64,000 nt of DNA, from assembly GCF_900996225.1 (NCBI RefSeq), contig NZ_CAAJGL010000123.1, forward strand, positions 310,001 through 374,000, in the 5' to 3' direction. The position numbers were made by a program, and so were the translations under genes. This DNA is from Paraburkholderia sp. BCC1884. Its GTDB lineage: Bacteria > Pseudomonadota > Gammaproteobacteria > Burkholderiales > Burkholderiaceae. This document shows, one piece after another, positions 35,987 through 44,765 of the stretch (position 1 is its first letter; the number at the start of each line of letters is the position of its first letter). The notes below the pieces were generated by a model, which saw nothing but the letters and a program-made list of their open reading frames with translations, did no database searches and was not told where the DNA came from.

Positions 35987-36261
35987 AAGAGGTAAATGGG
36001 GTGAAGCGTTCTGCTCTCAAGTGTAGCGGTGTCCTGAGTTGACCGAAATCGCTACTTGTTCGGGTTGAGCGCGATCAGTCTATCGCCCCTTATGTGGTAT
36101 TGCTCACACTTTGTTTCAATTTGCTACCGTGGGCTGGAACGCCCGCCCAGCAAAGCTTGGCGGCCTGTGACGGTGCTCGTATGCCTCTGTGCTTCACCCG
36201 GCAGGCTGAAGATTTCATACGCAGGACCGTTAAAGGATTCAACAGGTGGGGGACACATACC

Positions 36262-36585
36262 ATGAAGATCGAATCCAGCAATTACCCGCTCGCGGCTCCG
36301 CAGAACGGTGCACGAGGCGCAGCGAACAATAGCGATGCAGAGGGCGCCGTCGAGTCCGTGCCGCGAGCCAGCGCCGTCGACGCACAGAATTCGACCGTCA
36401 ATCTCTCGTCGATGTCCGCGCTGCGTACGCCCAGCGAGTCGGACATCGATACGGCGAAGGTCGAGTCGATCAAGGCCGCGCTGCGTGACGGTAGCTACAA
36501 GATCGACTCGGGAAAGATCGCCGATGGCATGCTGAGTACCGCGCGCGATCTGCTGCAATCGACAAGTCCTGGACGGTCGGCTTAA
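36262..36585 (+). CDS. flgM: FlgM-like anti-sigma-28 factor
   Basis: A 107-residue protein resembling FlgM, which holds the flagellar sigma factor FliA inactive until it is exported through the finished hook. The N-terminal ~55 residues are low-complexity and probably disordered, as in FlgM. The C-terminal sigma-binding part reads VNLSSMSALR, DIDTAKVESIKAALRDGSYKIDSGKIADGMLSTARDLL. GGTGGGGG precedes the ATG at 36262. It stands alone, with no flgA or flgN next to it as in the normal flagellar cluster, so this is probably a second, orphan copy. Confidence 0.82.
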   Translation: MKIESSNYPLAAPQNGARGAANNSDAEGAVESVPRASAVDAQNSTVNLSSMSALRTPSESDIDTAKVESIKAALRDGSYKIDSGKIADGMLSTARDLLQSTSPGRSA

Positions 36586-36902
36586 CGTCGCGACACCGCC
36601 GGCAGCCAGGCCACTGAGGCACGTAGCGCTGACGGCGGAGAATGCGCGGCGTTTAGTTCGTTGGCGCTTGGAGTTCGATGGCTCCTCCAATCACGGATCG
36701 GATGTCCGTAGTGAGGAAAGCTGGCGATCCGCAACGGATCGAACCGTGGCAAGTCGCTTGCCCGGCGGCCACTTCCAGGAGCGCTCATACGCCTCGATCA
36801 CCTTGCTGTGCTGTTCGAAGCAGCGAATTAGCACCTGAGCTACCTCAGCGGTGAAAGCTACTGGAACGACCTGCCGTGGCGGGGCGTTTGCACTTAGGGA
36901 GC
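36586..36902. other. Intergenic region between FlgM-like and LysR genes
   Basis: A 317-bp gap between convergent genes. A 71-codon frame on the minus strand (36691-36906) starts at a TTG overlapping the LysR stop. It has no recognisable sequence and I do not call it a gene. Confidence 0.35.
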
Positions 36903-37805
36903 TCAACCGCTCATCGCTCCCAATACGCTCATGATTTCCTCAGCGAGCAGCAGGCTCGCAAGGCCGTGCCCGTGTTTCGCGCGGCGAACGAGTGAAAGGG
37001 TGTTTTTGCTGAACACGCGGTCGCGAATCTGCCGGTAGGCGAGAAGCCCCTGGCGATGCTCATCCGCGATATCGAACTTGCTGAGAAAGGCGATGCTTTC
37101 GCTGGCTGCAGCGAGGCGCTTCATCGTCTCGATGGAATTCGTCCGGAAGGCCGGCTCGACGCTCAATCCCGCTTCAGCGAACGTATCCGCCACGATGCCG
37201 TGCATCAGCATGGATCGGTCGGCGAAGATCAGCGGATATGAGGTGCAGAAGCCAAGCGGTATCGACTCCATGCGCGCTAATGCATGGGTTGGTGCGATCA
37301 CGGCCCCGAGGCTCGTGTCCATTTCCCACAGACTTTCCAGTTGCGGCGACGGCGGCAGGTTAAAGCCGAGACCCACATCGGCTTCGCCGTTGATGAGCGC
37401 ATCGCCGATTTCTCGCGTGAACATGACCCTGATCGAAATCTTGATATGAGGGTGGCTCGCGCAGAAACTCGTCGCGGCCGTGGAGGCGATTCCGCTAGCC
37501 AGACCCGTCACTGTCGCGATGGTGACCTCACCTTTCTGCAGCGTCTTGAGATCGCGTATCTCGGCTTCGACCTGGCGGTATTCAAGGATGGTTTTGCGCA
37601 CATGGGCGAGGAGGATCTCTCCCGCCGGTGTGGGCCGCAGTCCGCGCGGCAATCGCTCGAACAGCGGTTCGCCGATCTCTTCTTCGAGAAGCAGAAGATG
37701 CTTGTTGATGGCCGACGGGGCGATGTGCAGCTTTTCGCCGGCTGCCCGGATGGAGCCCGCACGCGCGACCTCGTCGATGTACCGCAGCAATCGTGAATGA
37801 AGCAT
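36903..37805 (-). CDS. LysR family regulator of the adenine-deaminase-like unit
   Basis: A 300-residue LysR regulator: HTH at residues 1-60 (SIRAAGEKLHIAPSAINKHLLLLEEEIGEPLFERLPRG), then the substrate-binding-like effector domain. It is of the branch with the N-terminus LLRYIDEVARAGS, often found beside purine, hydantoin or amidohydrolase genes. The divergent gene is the adenine-deaminase-like amidohydrolase, and a perfect 15-bp palindrome lies in the 240-bp gap. It probably activates that unit when its substrate is present. Confidence 0.9.
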   Translation of the reverse strand: MLHSRLLRYIDEVARAGSIRAAGEKLHIAPSAINKHLLLLEEEIGEPLFERLPRGLRPTPAGEILLAHVRKTILEYRQVEAEIRDLKTLQKGEVTIATVTGLASGIASTAATSFCASHPHIKISIRVMFTREIGDALINGEADVGLGFNLPPSPQLESLWEMDTSLGAVIAPTHALARMESIPLGFCTSYPLIFADRSMLMHGIVADTFAEAGLSVEPAFRTNSIETMKRLAAASESIAFLSKFDIADEHRQGLLAYRQIRDRVFSKNTLSLVRRAKHGHGLASLLLAEEIMSVLGAMSG

Positions 37806-37846
37806 ATCCGCCCGTCCCCCTCGCTGGCTTTAGCGTACTCGAAAAG

Positions 37847-37861
37847 TGCACGCTCCGTGCA
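37847..37861. promoter_or_regulatory. Perfect palindrome between LysR and adenine-deaminase-like genes
   Basis: TGCACG and CGTGCA around CTC make a perfect 15-bp dyad 42 bp upstream of the LysR start codon. A TTTTTATAAAC stretch follows closely and may be the -10 region toward the amidohydrolase. It is a strong candidate LysR site. Confidence 0.5.
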
Positions 37862-38045
37862 AAAAACGCTTCTTTTTATAAACCCTCACTTCGGTCCTAA
37901 TGGCAACAACCGCGGGCTTAGGCGTCTGGAAGTGGAAAGGGGACACCTGCTTCAAGCGACCTTTTCCATCACATCTATCGACACGAACGTGTCTGTTGCG
38001 GCGCGGCAAAAGTAGGTCAAAACCCATTAAGGAAGAGAGACAACC

Positions 38046-39815
38046 ATGTATCAAGAAGTCAGCGAGAGAAGCGTCACGGCAGCGGGACCGCATGGCGAGG
38101 TCAACGCCCATTACGATCAGGTGAGAGCGATCTTTGAGGTTCTCAACGGCAGGAAGGAAGCCGACCTTCTCCTGAAGAACCTGAACATCCTCGATGTCCA
38201 CAGCGAATCGGTTTATCAAGGGTCTATTCTCATTTACAACAAGCGCATCGTCGCCTTGAATCCTGACGAAACGGCTATCAAGGTGCGCGAGGTTTTCGAC
38301 GGTGAAGGTCTTTACGCCATTCCGGGTCTGATCGATGCTCACGTTCACTTCGAAGCCCAGCTAGCCCATCCGGCCGCGTTTGGTGAGGCCATCGTCCCGT
38401 GCGGTACGACCACCATTTTCTCTGAATGTCTTGATTTCGTGAGCGCCGCAGGCGCGGAAGCGGTGCAGGCCACCGAGCAGCTTTTCAAAAACCACGACCG
38501 CCTGCCGTATCGCGTATTTGCGTTTGCGCCGGGCAAGAAGACCTCTGTCGAAGTCACCGACGCTTTGCTGAAGATGGACCCCATCATCGGTCTCGGGGAG
38601 CTAGCGCACCTTACGTACAGCGTGGGCAATGACGACGACTTCCGTAAATCGGCTCTGGGGCGTGCCAAGGGCGGCTTTATGAACACGCACTGGGGCGTGA
38701 CCACGCTGTCGGACATGATGTTGAACTACATGCCCGCGATTGGCGCTTTCGCCAACCATGATGTGTGGAAAGAGGACGACATCGAGAAAAGCGTGCGCTA
38801 CGGCCTGCAGACGCAAGTCAAGTTCGGCGTCGGCAGCCCCGAAGTGATCAAGATCATGCTGCGCGCGATCGTCAAACGGAAGTGGCCAGCCGAGAATTTC
38901 CAGCTGTGCGCCGACAATATTTCGGTGGACCGGCTGTTGACGAAGGGCCACATGGACTGGATCGTTTCTCTGTGTGCAGAAATGGGTATCGAACCGATCA
39001 AGGCGATCAAGATGGCCACGCTCTACACAGCGCGCGCGTTCCGCATGGACAACAAGATTGGTTCGCTGACGCCGGGCCGCTTCGCGGATATCGTGTTGAC
39101 CGACAGCTTGTCGAAGATCAACCCACGCTTTGTCTTCAAGGACGGAGAACTGGTTGCCAAAGATCGCAAGCTGCTGAAGCACGCCGACATCGACTATTCC
39201 GGCATGGTGAAAAAGGCATCGCCGGGTCTCGGCGACCTGACGCCGGAACAGCTGGACCTGGTGCCGCTGGAAATCTCTGCGGATGGTCAGCAGGCAAAGG
39301 TGTATCTGTTCGACGTCTATGGCCGCGGCCACGAAAAGTTCTACCAGGAAGTGTGGGTGCCATTCCGGGACGGCAAGGTGGTCACTGAATTTGGGGGTGC
39401 CAATCTCAACCGGATCTCCGTCGTACAGCGTTATGCCAATGGCAAGCGACATGTGGTCAATGGTTTGTTCAAAGGCGTCTATGTTGATCGCGGCGCCGTG
39501 GCGACCTTCTGGCCCGCGCCCAAAGCCTACTTCGTGGCGGTTGGTCAGGACAGCGTGGAAATGTTTGACTGCCTTCAGCAGGTCGACGGCTATGCAGGTG
39601 GCTGCGTCGTCTCAGAGAATAAACAGGTGAAGGCCGTGCTGCCCCTGGAGATCTATGGTGTCCAGGCCAACATGAACCTTGCCGGGCTGCTCACGGCAAC
39701 CCGCGACATCGACGCAGCCCTGGAGGCATTGGGTAACCACAATGAAGGTGAGCCCGTGGTGAACAAGCTGCTGACGCTGTTCATCTCACTCGACCGTTTC
39801 GGCTTCATGGTTTGA
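38046..39815 (+). CDS. Adenine-deaminase-like amidohydrolase
   Basis: A 589-residue amidohydrolase of the adenine deaminase (AdeC) family, which converts adenine to hypoxanthine. The two-metal site is visible: His99/His101 in DAHVHFE, Glu185 in GLGEL, His215 in NTHWG, His238 in ANHD and Asp290 in CADN. The C-terminal ~170 residues match the family's extra domain (VVSENKQVKAVLPLEIYGV). One family segment differs: the usual ADPHEI after GTTT reads FSECLD. It may therefore act on another purine or cyclic amide. It is divergent from a LysR gene and followed by a membrane protein and a porin on the same strand. Confidence 0.82.
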   Translation: MYQEVSERSVTAAGPHGEVNAHYDQVRAIFEVLNGRKEADLLLKNLNILDVHSESVYQGSILIYNKRIVALNPDETAIKVREVFDGEGLYAIPGLIDAHVHFEAQLAHPAAFGEAIVPCGTTTIFSECLDFVSAAGAEAVQATEQLFKNHDRLPYRVFAFAPGKKTSVEVTDALLKMDPIIGLGELAHLTYSVGNDDDFRKSALGRAKGGFMNTHWGVTTLSDMMLNYMPAIGAFANHDVWKEDDIEKSVRYGLQTQVKFGVGSPEVIKIMLRAIVKRKWPAENFQLCADNISVDRLLTKGHMDWIVSLCAEMGIEPIKAIKMATLYTARAFRMDNKIGSLTPGRFADIVLTDSLSKINPRFVFKDGELVAKDRKLLKHADIDYSGMVKKASPGLGDLTPEQLDLVPLEISADGQQAKVYLFDVYGRGHEKFYQEVWVPFRDGKVVTEFGGANLNRISVVQRYANGKRHVVNGLFKGVYVDRGAVATFWPAPKAYFVAVGQDSVEMFDCLQQVDGYAGGCVVSENKQVKAVLPLEIYGVQANMNLAGLLTATRDIDAALEALGNHNEGEPVVNKLLTLFISLDRFGFMV

Positions 39816-39997
39816 CGTAGACCGAGACCAGGAGCAGGCCTGCCGGGTGCTTAGGCCCCCGGCGGTCTGGCGAGCCAGGATGGAACCGGCGCGGTCGGCC
39901 GGGTACGTCGCAGAATACCCCGACAATAGCGCGGCGTACCGTCGTCGACAGTAGCGTACGGCACCGCTCGAAGCAGGCAGACAACGAAGGGACAGTC

Positions 39998-40708
39998 ATG
40001 GCGCACCATGCAAGGGAAGCTGAAGTCATTGATACCGGCAGGCTGACACGGCGCTGGTTCACATACGTCGTTGGGATTTACATATTGACTATGGGGATCA
40101 GTCTGGCAATCAGGGCGGGCATAGGTATTTCGCCGCAAAGCAGTCTGACCCGCACCATGACCCTGGTGTACCCGCGTCTGAGCCAGGGAACGTACAACTT
40201 CATTCTCGAGTTGTTCATGTTGGCCCTTACGTATCTGGTTGCGCGCAAGGATTTCACACTGAAGAACTTTGCCTCGTTGATTCCGGCATTTGTGCTGGCG
40301 ACGTGCCTGGATCTGAACCTGATGCTGACCCGGTCGATCGGATTTCAGGACTATTTCATGAAGTTCTTCTTGCTCGCGTTCGCCGACGCTTTGCTTGCGT
40401 TCGGGTTGTTCCTGATGATCCGCGCAAACCTCGTGCTCATGCCGATTGACATGTTCGTTAATACGCTTTTCAAGCGGACGGGCTTCAGATGGGGTGACAT
40501 CAAGACTAGTTTCGATTGCACGCTTCTGATTGTCAGCGCTGTCATTGGCTTCGCGCTTCTCGGCGGTCCCAGGTTCATTCGTGAAGGCACCTTCATGAAC
40601 GCGATTCTGGTGGGACAGTACATCAAACTCTATTTCTTTCTGTTCCGGAAAATAAAAATGGCGATTTCGTCCTATCAACGAAGATCGCTGGAACATCGAA
40701 CTTACTGA
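39998..40708 (+). CDS. YczE/DUF6198-type integral membrane protein
   Basis: A 236-residue inner-membrane protein with about six hydrophobic helices (YVVGIYILTMGISLAIRAGIG, FILELFMLALTYLVA, LLAFGLFLMIRA, LIVSAVIGFALLGG). The segment GISLAIRAGIGISPQSSLT matches the YczE/YitT-like family, whose members are suspected transporters of unproven substrate. GAAGGGAC precedes the ATG at 39998. Lying between an amidohydrolase and a porin gene, it may import the amidohydrolase substrate. Confidence 0.8.
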   Translation: MAHHAREAEVIDTGRLTRRWFTYVVGIYILTMGISLAIRAGIGISPQSSLTRTMTLVYPRLSQGTYNFILELFMLALTYLVARKDFTLKNFASLIPAFVLATCLDLNLMLTRSIGFQDYFMKFFLLAFADALLAFGLFLMIRANLVLMPIDMFVNTLFKRTGFRWGDIKTSFDCTLLIVSAVIGFALLGGPRFIREGTFMNAILVGQYIKLYFFLFRKIKMAISSYQRRSLEHRTY

Positions 40709-40914
40709 TCCAGGTAATGGGCTATTGACGGTCATGGTTGTGTGGTCACCCGCGGATCGCTGGCGGCACCCCGCCACATCTGATCTGTGACTGCACGACG
40801 AACACCGATTCCAGCTCTGACTGTCTGTTGTTGCTTCCGTTATGACTCCGATTTCGAGACGTCGATCAGGACGTCGGCATTCACTCGCCCTTTGAAAAGA
40901 GAAGAGACCACACC

Positions 40915-41997
40915 ATGCTTATGGAACGTGCTTGCGTTGTCACACTGAAAACAATTTGTCGAATTGCCGCGGCCATCGTCGCTATGGCAATAGGTAATCA
41001 GGCACACGCACAATCGAGTGTACAGATGTATGGAATCGTCGACACCTGGGTCGGCATTCAGAAATACCCCAGTAAATCCGTCAGTTGGCAGGAAGGCGGC
41101 GGCGGTTTGTCGACCTCCTTCTGGGGGTTCGGCGGCAAGGAGGATTTGGCGGGCGGTTATAAGGCGATTTTCGCTATCGAGGGATTCTTCCGCCCACAGA
41201 ACGGCGCGTACGGTTCCTTCAACGGCGATCCGCTTTTCTCGCGCAATGCCTATGTCGGGCTCTCGACACCGGCGGGCACAATCACGCTTGGACGCCAGAG
41301 CAGTCCGCTGTATTTGCAGGCCTGTCAGTTCAATCCTTTCTACGCGTCATTCACGTTCTCGCCGACTATTGTGCAGATGTATGCCGGGCTGGGTACATAT
41401 CCGGCGTACAAGACGGATCAGGGGCTCGTTGGCGGCACTGCGTGGAGCAACGCAATCCAGTACGCCACGCCAGAATTTCATGGTTTGAGCGGACACGCGA
41501 TGTATGCGTTTGGCGACAGCGGCACGGACAACGGCAGTAAGCAATATTCGATGCAGGCTTCTTATCGCAATGGCGGTTTTGCCGCTGGCGGAGTTTATCA
41601 ATACGCGAACTTCAACTCGACGGCAGGCGATCTGAATTCTCTGATCAAAGGATTTCATAGTCAGTCAGCGGCCCAGTTGGCTGCCTCGTATGAATTTTCG
41701 GTTGCCAAGCTATATGGCGAATACACCTATATGAACAACGACGTGATCAACAAGGCGTTTCACGTGAATATGTTCGTGGGTGGGATGACGATTGCTATCG
41801 GCACTAGCAGAATTCTCGCTTCCTACGCCTATTCGCGCGATTCGGGCGGACTCAACCAGACGCGTCAGACTGCGTCCTTGGGATACGATTACCCGCTTTC
41901 CAAACGCACCGATCTCTATGCGGTGTATATGTCCGACCGTTTTGCCGGGATGTCGTCAGGTGAGACTGCGGGGGTCGGGATTCGCGCCCGGTTCTAG
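40915..41997 (+). CDS. General porin (Burkholderia type)
   Basis: A 360-residue outer-membrane porin. Signal peptide (IAAAIVAMAIGNQAHAQS), mature start SSVQMYGIVDTWVGIQ, conserved SFWGFGGKEDLAGGYKAIFAIEG and RNAYVGLSTPAGTITLGRQSSPLY, and terminal VGIRARF with last residue phenylalanine. It differs clearly from the porin at 25390. Its place after the amidohydrolase and membrane protein suggests it admits their substrate to the periplasm. A second ATG two codons in is an alternative start. Confidence 0.9.
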   Translation: MLMERACVVTLKTICRIAAAIVAMAIGNQAHAQSSVQMYGIVDTWVGIQKYPSKSVSWQEGGGGLSTSFWGFGGKEDLAGGYKAIFAIEGFFRPQNGAYGSFNGDPLFSRNAYVGLSTPAGTITLGRQSSPLYLQACQFNPFYASFTFSPTIVQMYAGLGTYPAYKTDQGLVGGTAWSNAIQYATPEFHGLSGHAMYAFGDSGTDNGSKQYSMQASYRNGGFAAGGVYQYANFNSTAGDLNSLIKGFHSQSAAQLAASYEFSVAKLYGEYTYMNNDVINKAFHVNMFVGGMTIAIGTSRILASYAYSRDSGGLNQTRQTASLGYDYPLSKRTDLYAVYMSDRFAGMSSGETAGVGIRARF

Positions 41998-42515
41998 ACA
42001 TAGCTGCACTGCCTCTAAAAGCTGGACAGGGCCCAATGGCCGAGGCGGGTGGCGGATTCAACCGGTGATGCAACGGTTTGTTGGAATCGGTCAGCCGGTG
42101 TGTTTGTCGTTACTGGCCCGACTCCAACGCAGTGAGTCTCGGCCTCCTCGGGCGAGTGAGCCCTCATGAGGACCCTCGACGCAGGATCAAGTCGCCTGCT
42201 ACCGACCCTTGCCGTGGCAGGCGCCGGCCTTCTAGGCGAATCGCCTGAGGCGATAGTCGGCCAGGAGGCGACATTCGGTGCTTCCGCGCAGATCGTCGGC
42301 AACCGTGGGTAGTTCGTTTGCAAGTTGCTCACCCGCTTCCGCTCCACAGGCTGTTCGTTATCCGCGCAGGCCAATCATTTTTTTGCAGGTCACGACGTGC
42401 GCTGCGCAGTGCCGAACCACGGCGGCGTGAGAAGCCTTATCGCGCATCGCTTGAGCTGATTGAGGCAGTGAGAAGTACAATCTCCGCGTATATAAGACAT
42501 TCGTGGAGATGCGCC
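41998..42515. other. Gene-free region with dense inverted repeats (42162-42272)
   Basis: A 518-bp gap without a recognisable gene. Between 42162 and 42272 inverted repeats follow one another: CCTCATGAGG (42162-42171), an outer pair GTCGCCT/AGGCGAC (42191-42197 with 42266-42272), CCTGCTAC/GTGGCAGG inside it, and the perfect palindrome ATCGCCTGAGGCGAT (42240-42254). The ~82-base core can fold as a closed multi-arm structure. It lacks tRNA signatures. It may be a small RNA or repeat element. Confidence 0.4.
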
Positions 42516-43190
42516 ATGCAGCGTCGATTTCTGCTCCTCATGATGGCGGCGGCATGTCTGGGCGCGGCGTCGACACTCAGCGCTGCGGCGGACAGCCCCC
42601 CGTTCGCAGCGCCGCCACCGGTCGTCTATGTGTCCGACTTCGAGCTCGATGCAGCGAACGTGACACCTGACAGCGGACCAGGGCAGCGTATGCGCCGCCT
42701 GCGCGGTCTGCTGCCGAGTGGTCCAGGGCCAATGGGCAAGGACAAAAGTCCGCAGGACCACGCCAGGGACATTGTGAACGAGATGGCCGACGCGCTGACT
42801 GTGGATCTGAAAAAGGCTGGTGTCGATGCGCGCCGTATTGCGCCCGGACAGCCATTGCCCGCAGCAGGCTGGCAAATACGGGGCGTGTTTCTGAGCGTCG
42901 ACGACGGCAATCGTCTAAGGCGTGCGATGGTCGGTTTTGGTGCAGGCCAGAACGATATTCAGGTAGCAGTATCGTGCGACAGCCTCGCGACTACCGATTT
43001 GCCTCCGCTCTATCAGGTAGTCGAGGAGGCCAACAGCAAGGACAAGCCAGGTGCGGTGATCAAACTCAACCCGTATGTGATCGCGGTCAAGTTCGTGATG
43101 GCGGGCGGAGACGAGAAACAGACGATCAGGAAAAATGCACAGCAGATCGCGAATTCGGTGATCGCAAAGCTGCACGAGATAGCGCAGTGA
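42516..43190 (+). CDS. Exported DUF4410 protein
   Basis: A 224-residue protein with a signal peptide (RRFLLLMMAAACLGAASTLSAAA) and a DUF4410-like body: VVYVSDFELDAANV, ADALTVDLKKAGVDARRI, WQIRGVFLSVDDGNRLRRAMVGFGAGQNDIQV. The family is periplasmic or lipid-anchored and of unknown role. The segment after the leader is proline-rich. GGAG lies 7 bp before the ATG at 42516; the frame runs open upstream to 42318 without a signal. No partner is evident. Confidence 0.8.
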   Translation: MQRRFLLLMMAAACLGAASTLSAAADSPPFAAPPPVVYVSDFELDAANVTPDSGPGQRMRRLRGLLPSGPGPMGKDKSPQDHARDIVNEMADALTVDLKKAGVDARRIAPGQPLPAAGWQIRGVFLSVDDGNRLRRAMVGFGAGQNDIQVAVSCDSLATTDLPPLYQVVEEANSKDKPGAVIKLNPYVIAVKFVMAGGDEKQTIRKNAQQIANSVIAKLHEIAQ

Positions 43191-43633
43191 TTGACGCGTT
43201 GCTGCCTCCTTCGAGACAGCTCAAACGAGCGTACCACTAGCGCCGTAGAATACCGGAGCCGTTACCCTCGCGTGCCCTGTATTGGGCATTCGTCGTTTCG
43301 CGTTCGTTCTTGCCGCATTGTCGCTGGCTCACCATCAATACTCAGGGTCAATGCTTGCAGTCAAGATGACAGCCTTAACGGTTATTTTCGGCGGCCTCGC
43401 ATCGGTTTGCCAGACTAAACGAAAAGCGCGCGGGAGAGATGGAAACGCTTCCCGCGCTAATGAAGCCGCCGTCTCAATAAACGGGCGCTGAATGTCCGTT
43501 CCAGGATGCGGCCGGTGAGTCGCTTGTTTTCGATCGATGTGGTCATCATGGACAACGCATGAGACGGGAGCCGGCCAAGATCGGCTAGTCGACAAGGTGG
43601 CCTGAATCGCTGACAATTTGGCGCATCTGCATC
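43191..43633. other. Intergenic region without a recognisable gene
   Basis: A 443-bp gap. One imperfect hairpin is seen at about 43424-43460 (AGCGCGCGGGA with TCCCGCGCT, two bases bulged) without a T-run. I recognise no protein on either strand. Confidence 0.35.
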
Positions 43634-43678
43634 TTGCCGACGTTCTCGACGACATTGATCTTTCCAAACTTACCTACG

Positions 43679-44215
43679 ATGGTCGAAACGGATCGTTTGA
43701 TCCTGAGGTGCCCTCGGCTTGGTGACGGGCTTGGTGTGTTCGATGCCACTGTCGACGCATTAGCGGGCCTCAGGCAGTTTCCCGCGTCCTTACCTTGGGC
43801 GCTCGAAACACCCTCGATCGATGCATCCGAGGCCTTTTGCGTTGCGGGCTTCGAAAACTTCGAAGCCAGAAAAGACTTTCCGTTTTTGTTTATCGATAAG
43901 ACGTCGCGCATCGTTGTGGGATGCGGAGGTCTTCACCGGCCGAGATGGAGCGTTCCAGCTTTTGAACTCGGTTTTTGGGGAAGATCGTCGCTAGTGGGGC
44001 GAGGGTTGTTCAGCGAAGCCGCCGATGCCTTGGCAAACTATGCCTTTTGCAATTTCGGCGCGAAGCGACTCGAGGCAATCTGCGACGATTTGAACGCCAG
44101 GAGCATTCGAGTTTGCGAGCGCATCGGGATGCAACTGGAAGGTGTCTTACGACAGGAGCGGCGCGCTCCGGATGGTAGTTTGCGGAACACGCGCGTCTAT
44201 TCAAAACTAGCGTGA
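43679..44215 (+). CDS. GNAT acetyltransferase, RimJ/RimL-like
   Basis: A 178-residue N-acetyltransferase using acetyl-CoA: ETDRLILRCPRLGD at the start, ELGFWGRSSLVGRGLFSEAADALANYAF for the acetyl-CoA-binding region, and AICDDLNARSIRVCERIGMQLEGVLRQ near the end. The RimJ/RimL branch acetylates ribosomal protein N-termini or small molecules. The ATG at 43679 is used, but in-frame TTG codons at 43634 and 43655 could add up to 15 residues; no start has a clear ribosome site. No partner gene. Confidence 0.82.
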   Translation: MVETDRLILRCPRLGDGLGVFDATVDALAGLRQFPASLPWALETPSIDASEAFCVAGFENFEARKDFPFLFIDKTSRIVVGCGGLHRPRWSVPAFELGFWGRSSLVGRGLFSEAADALANYAFCNFGAKRLEAICDDLNARSIRVCERIGMQLEGVLRQERRAPDGSLRNTRVYSKLA

Positions 44216-44284
44216 AATCGCGCCCGGATGGGGCGAGTGTCGGCCAACTACGGCGAGTCGACAACAGTAAAATTTAGATTTCAT

Positions 44285-44765
44285 TCATAACGGCCGTTCG
44301 GGCGAGACAGGTCTGTCGGCTCTTACACGCATCGCGAAGACGAACGCAGCAGCCGATACGAGCGACACTAGCAGCACTGTCCATTCAACCGGGCCATACG
44401 TATAGCGTCGCTGCCATTGCAACGCCAAGATTAATCCAGACGACGAACAGGGTCACGATGCTATCCGCCAAGGACCAGAGCGTTAGCATGGCGGCCGCAA
44501 GAACGGAGCCACAGACCATGACACGTCTGCCATGGCCGTGATCGATCCAGGTTCCAACCGGATAAGCGGCCAGCCCCGAAACCAGCAGGCCAACCGACAA
44601 TGCCGCGTTGGTGGCTGTCCGACTCCAGCCCATCGTGCTCTCCATGGGCACGACGAAAAGAGAGAACGCGTAGTAGATGGACCCCCATGAGACGAGCTGC
44701 GCCGCTGCGAGCGCATAGGTCGCAAAGGTGCCGTTATTCGGCTTCGCCGTCGTTCGTGTCGTCAT
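44285..44765 (-). pseudogene. ars-operon MFS transporter with its middle deleted
   Basis: The first ~115 codons from ATG 44765 are an MFS N-terminus (YALAAAQLVSWGSIYYAFSLFVVPM, PVGTWIDHGHGRRVMVCGS) and stop at 44385 shortly after VAMAATLY. Just beyond, in another frame, PVEWTVLLVSLVSAAAFVFAM and a basic tail ending at 44285 is the normal last helix. Helices ~4-11 are missing. The start overlaps the end of arsH by 32 bp, which shows it was the last gene of the ars operon. MFS genes in this place are thought to export arsenicals; this one cannot. Confidence 0.75.

Noticed and set aside
36691..36906. 71-codon frame overlapping the LysR stop by TTGA
   Set aside because: The overlap looks like translational coupling, but the start is TTG without a site of its own and the sequence matches nothing I know.
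38601..39452. Minus-strand open frame of 283 codons
   Set aside because: Antisense of the adenine-deaminase-like gene, histidine- and arginine-rich as expected of such shadows.
39842..39863. GCCGGG/CCCGGC hairpin after the adenine-deaminase-like gene
   Set aside because: Only 6 bp with a 10-base loop and no T-run; too common in GC-rich DNA to call a terminator.
42191..42272. tRNA gene suggested by the cloverleaf-like folding
   Set aside because: No T-loop consensus, no sensible anticodon arm and no CCA-adjacent acceptor features.
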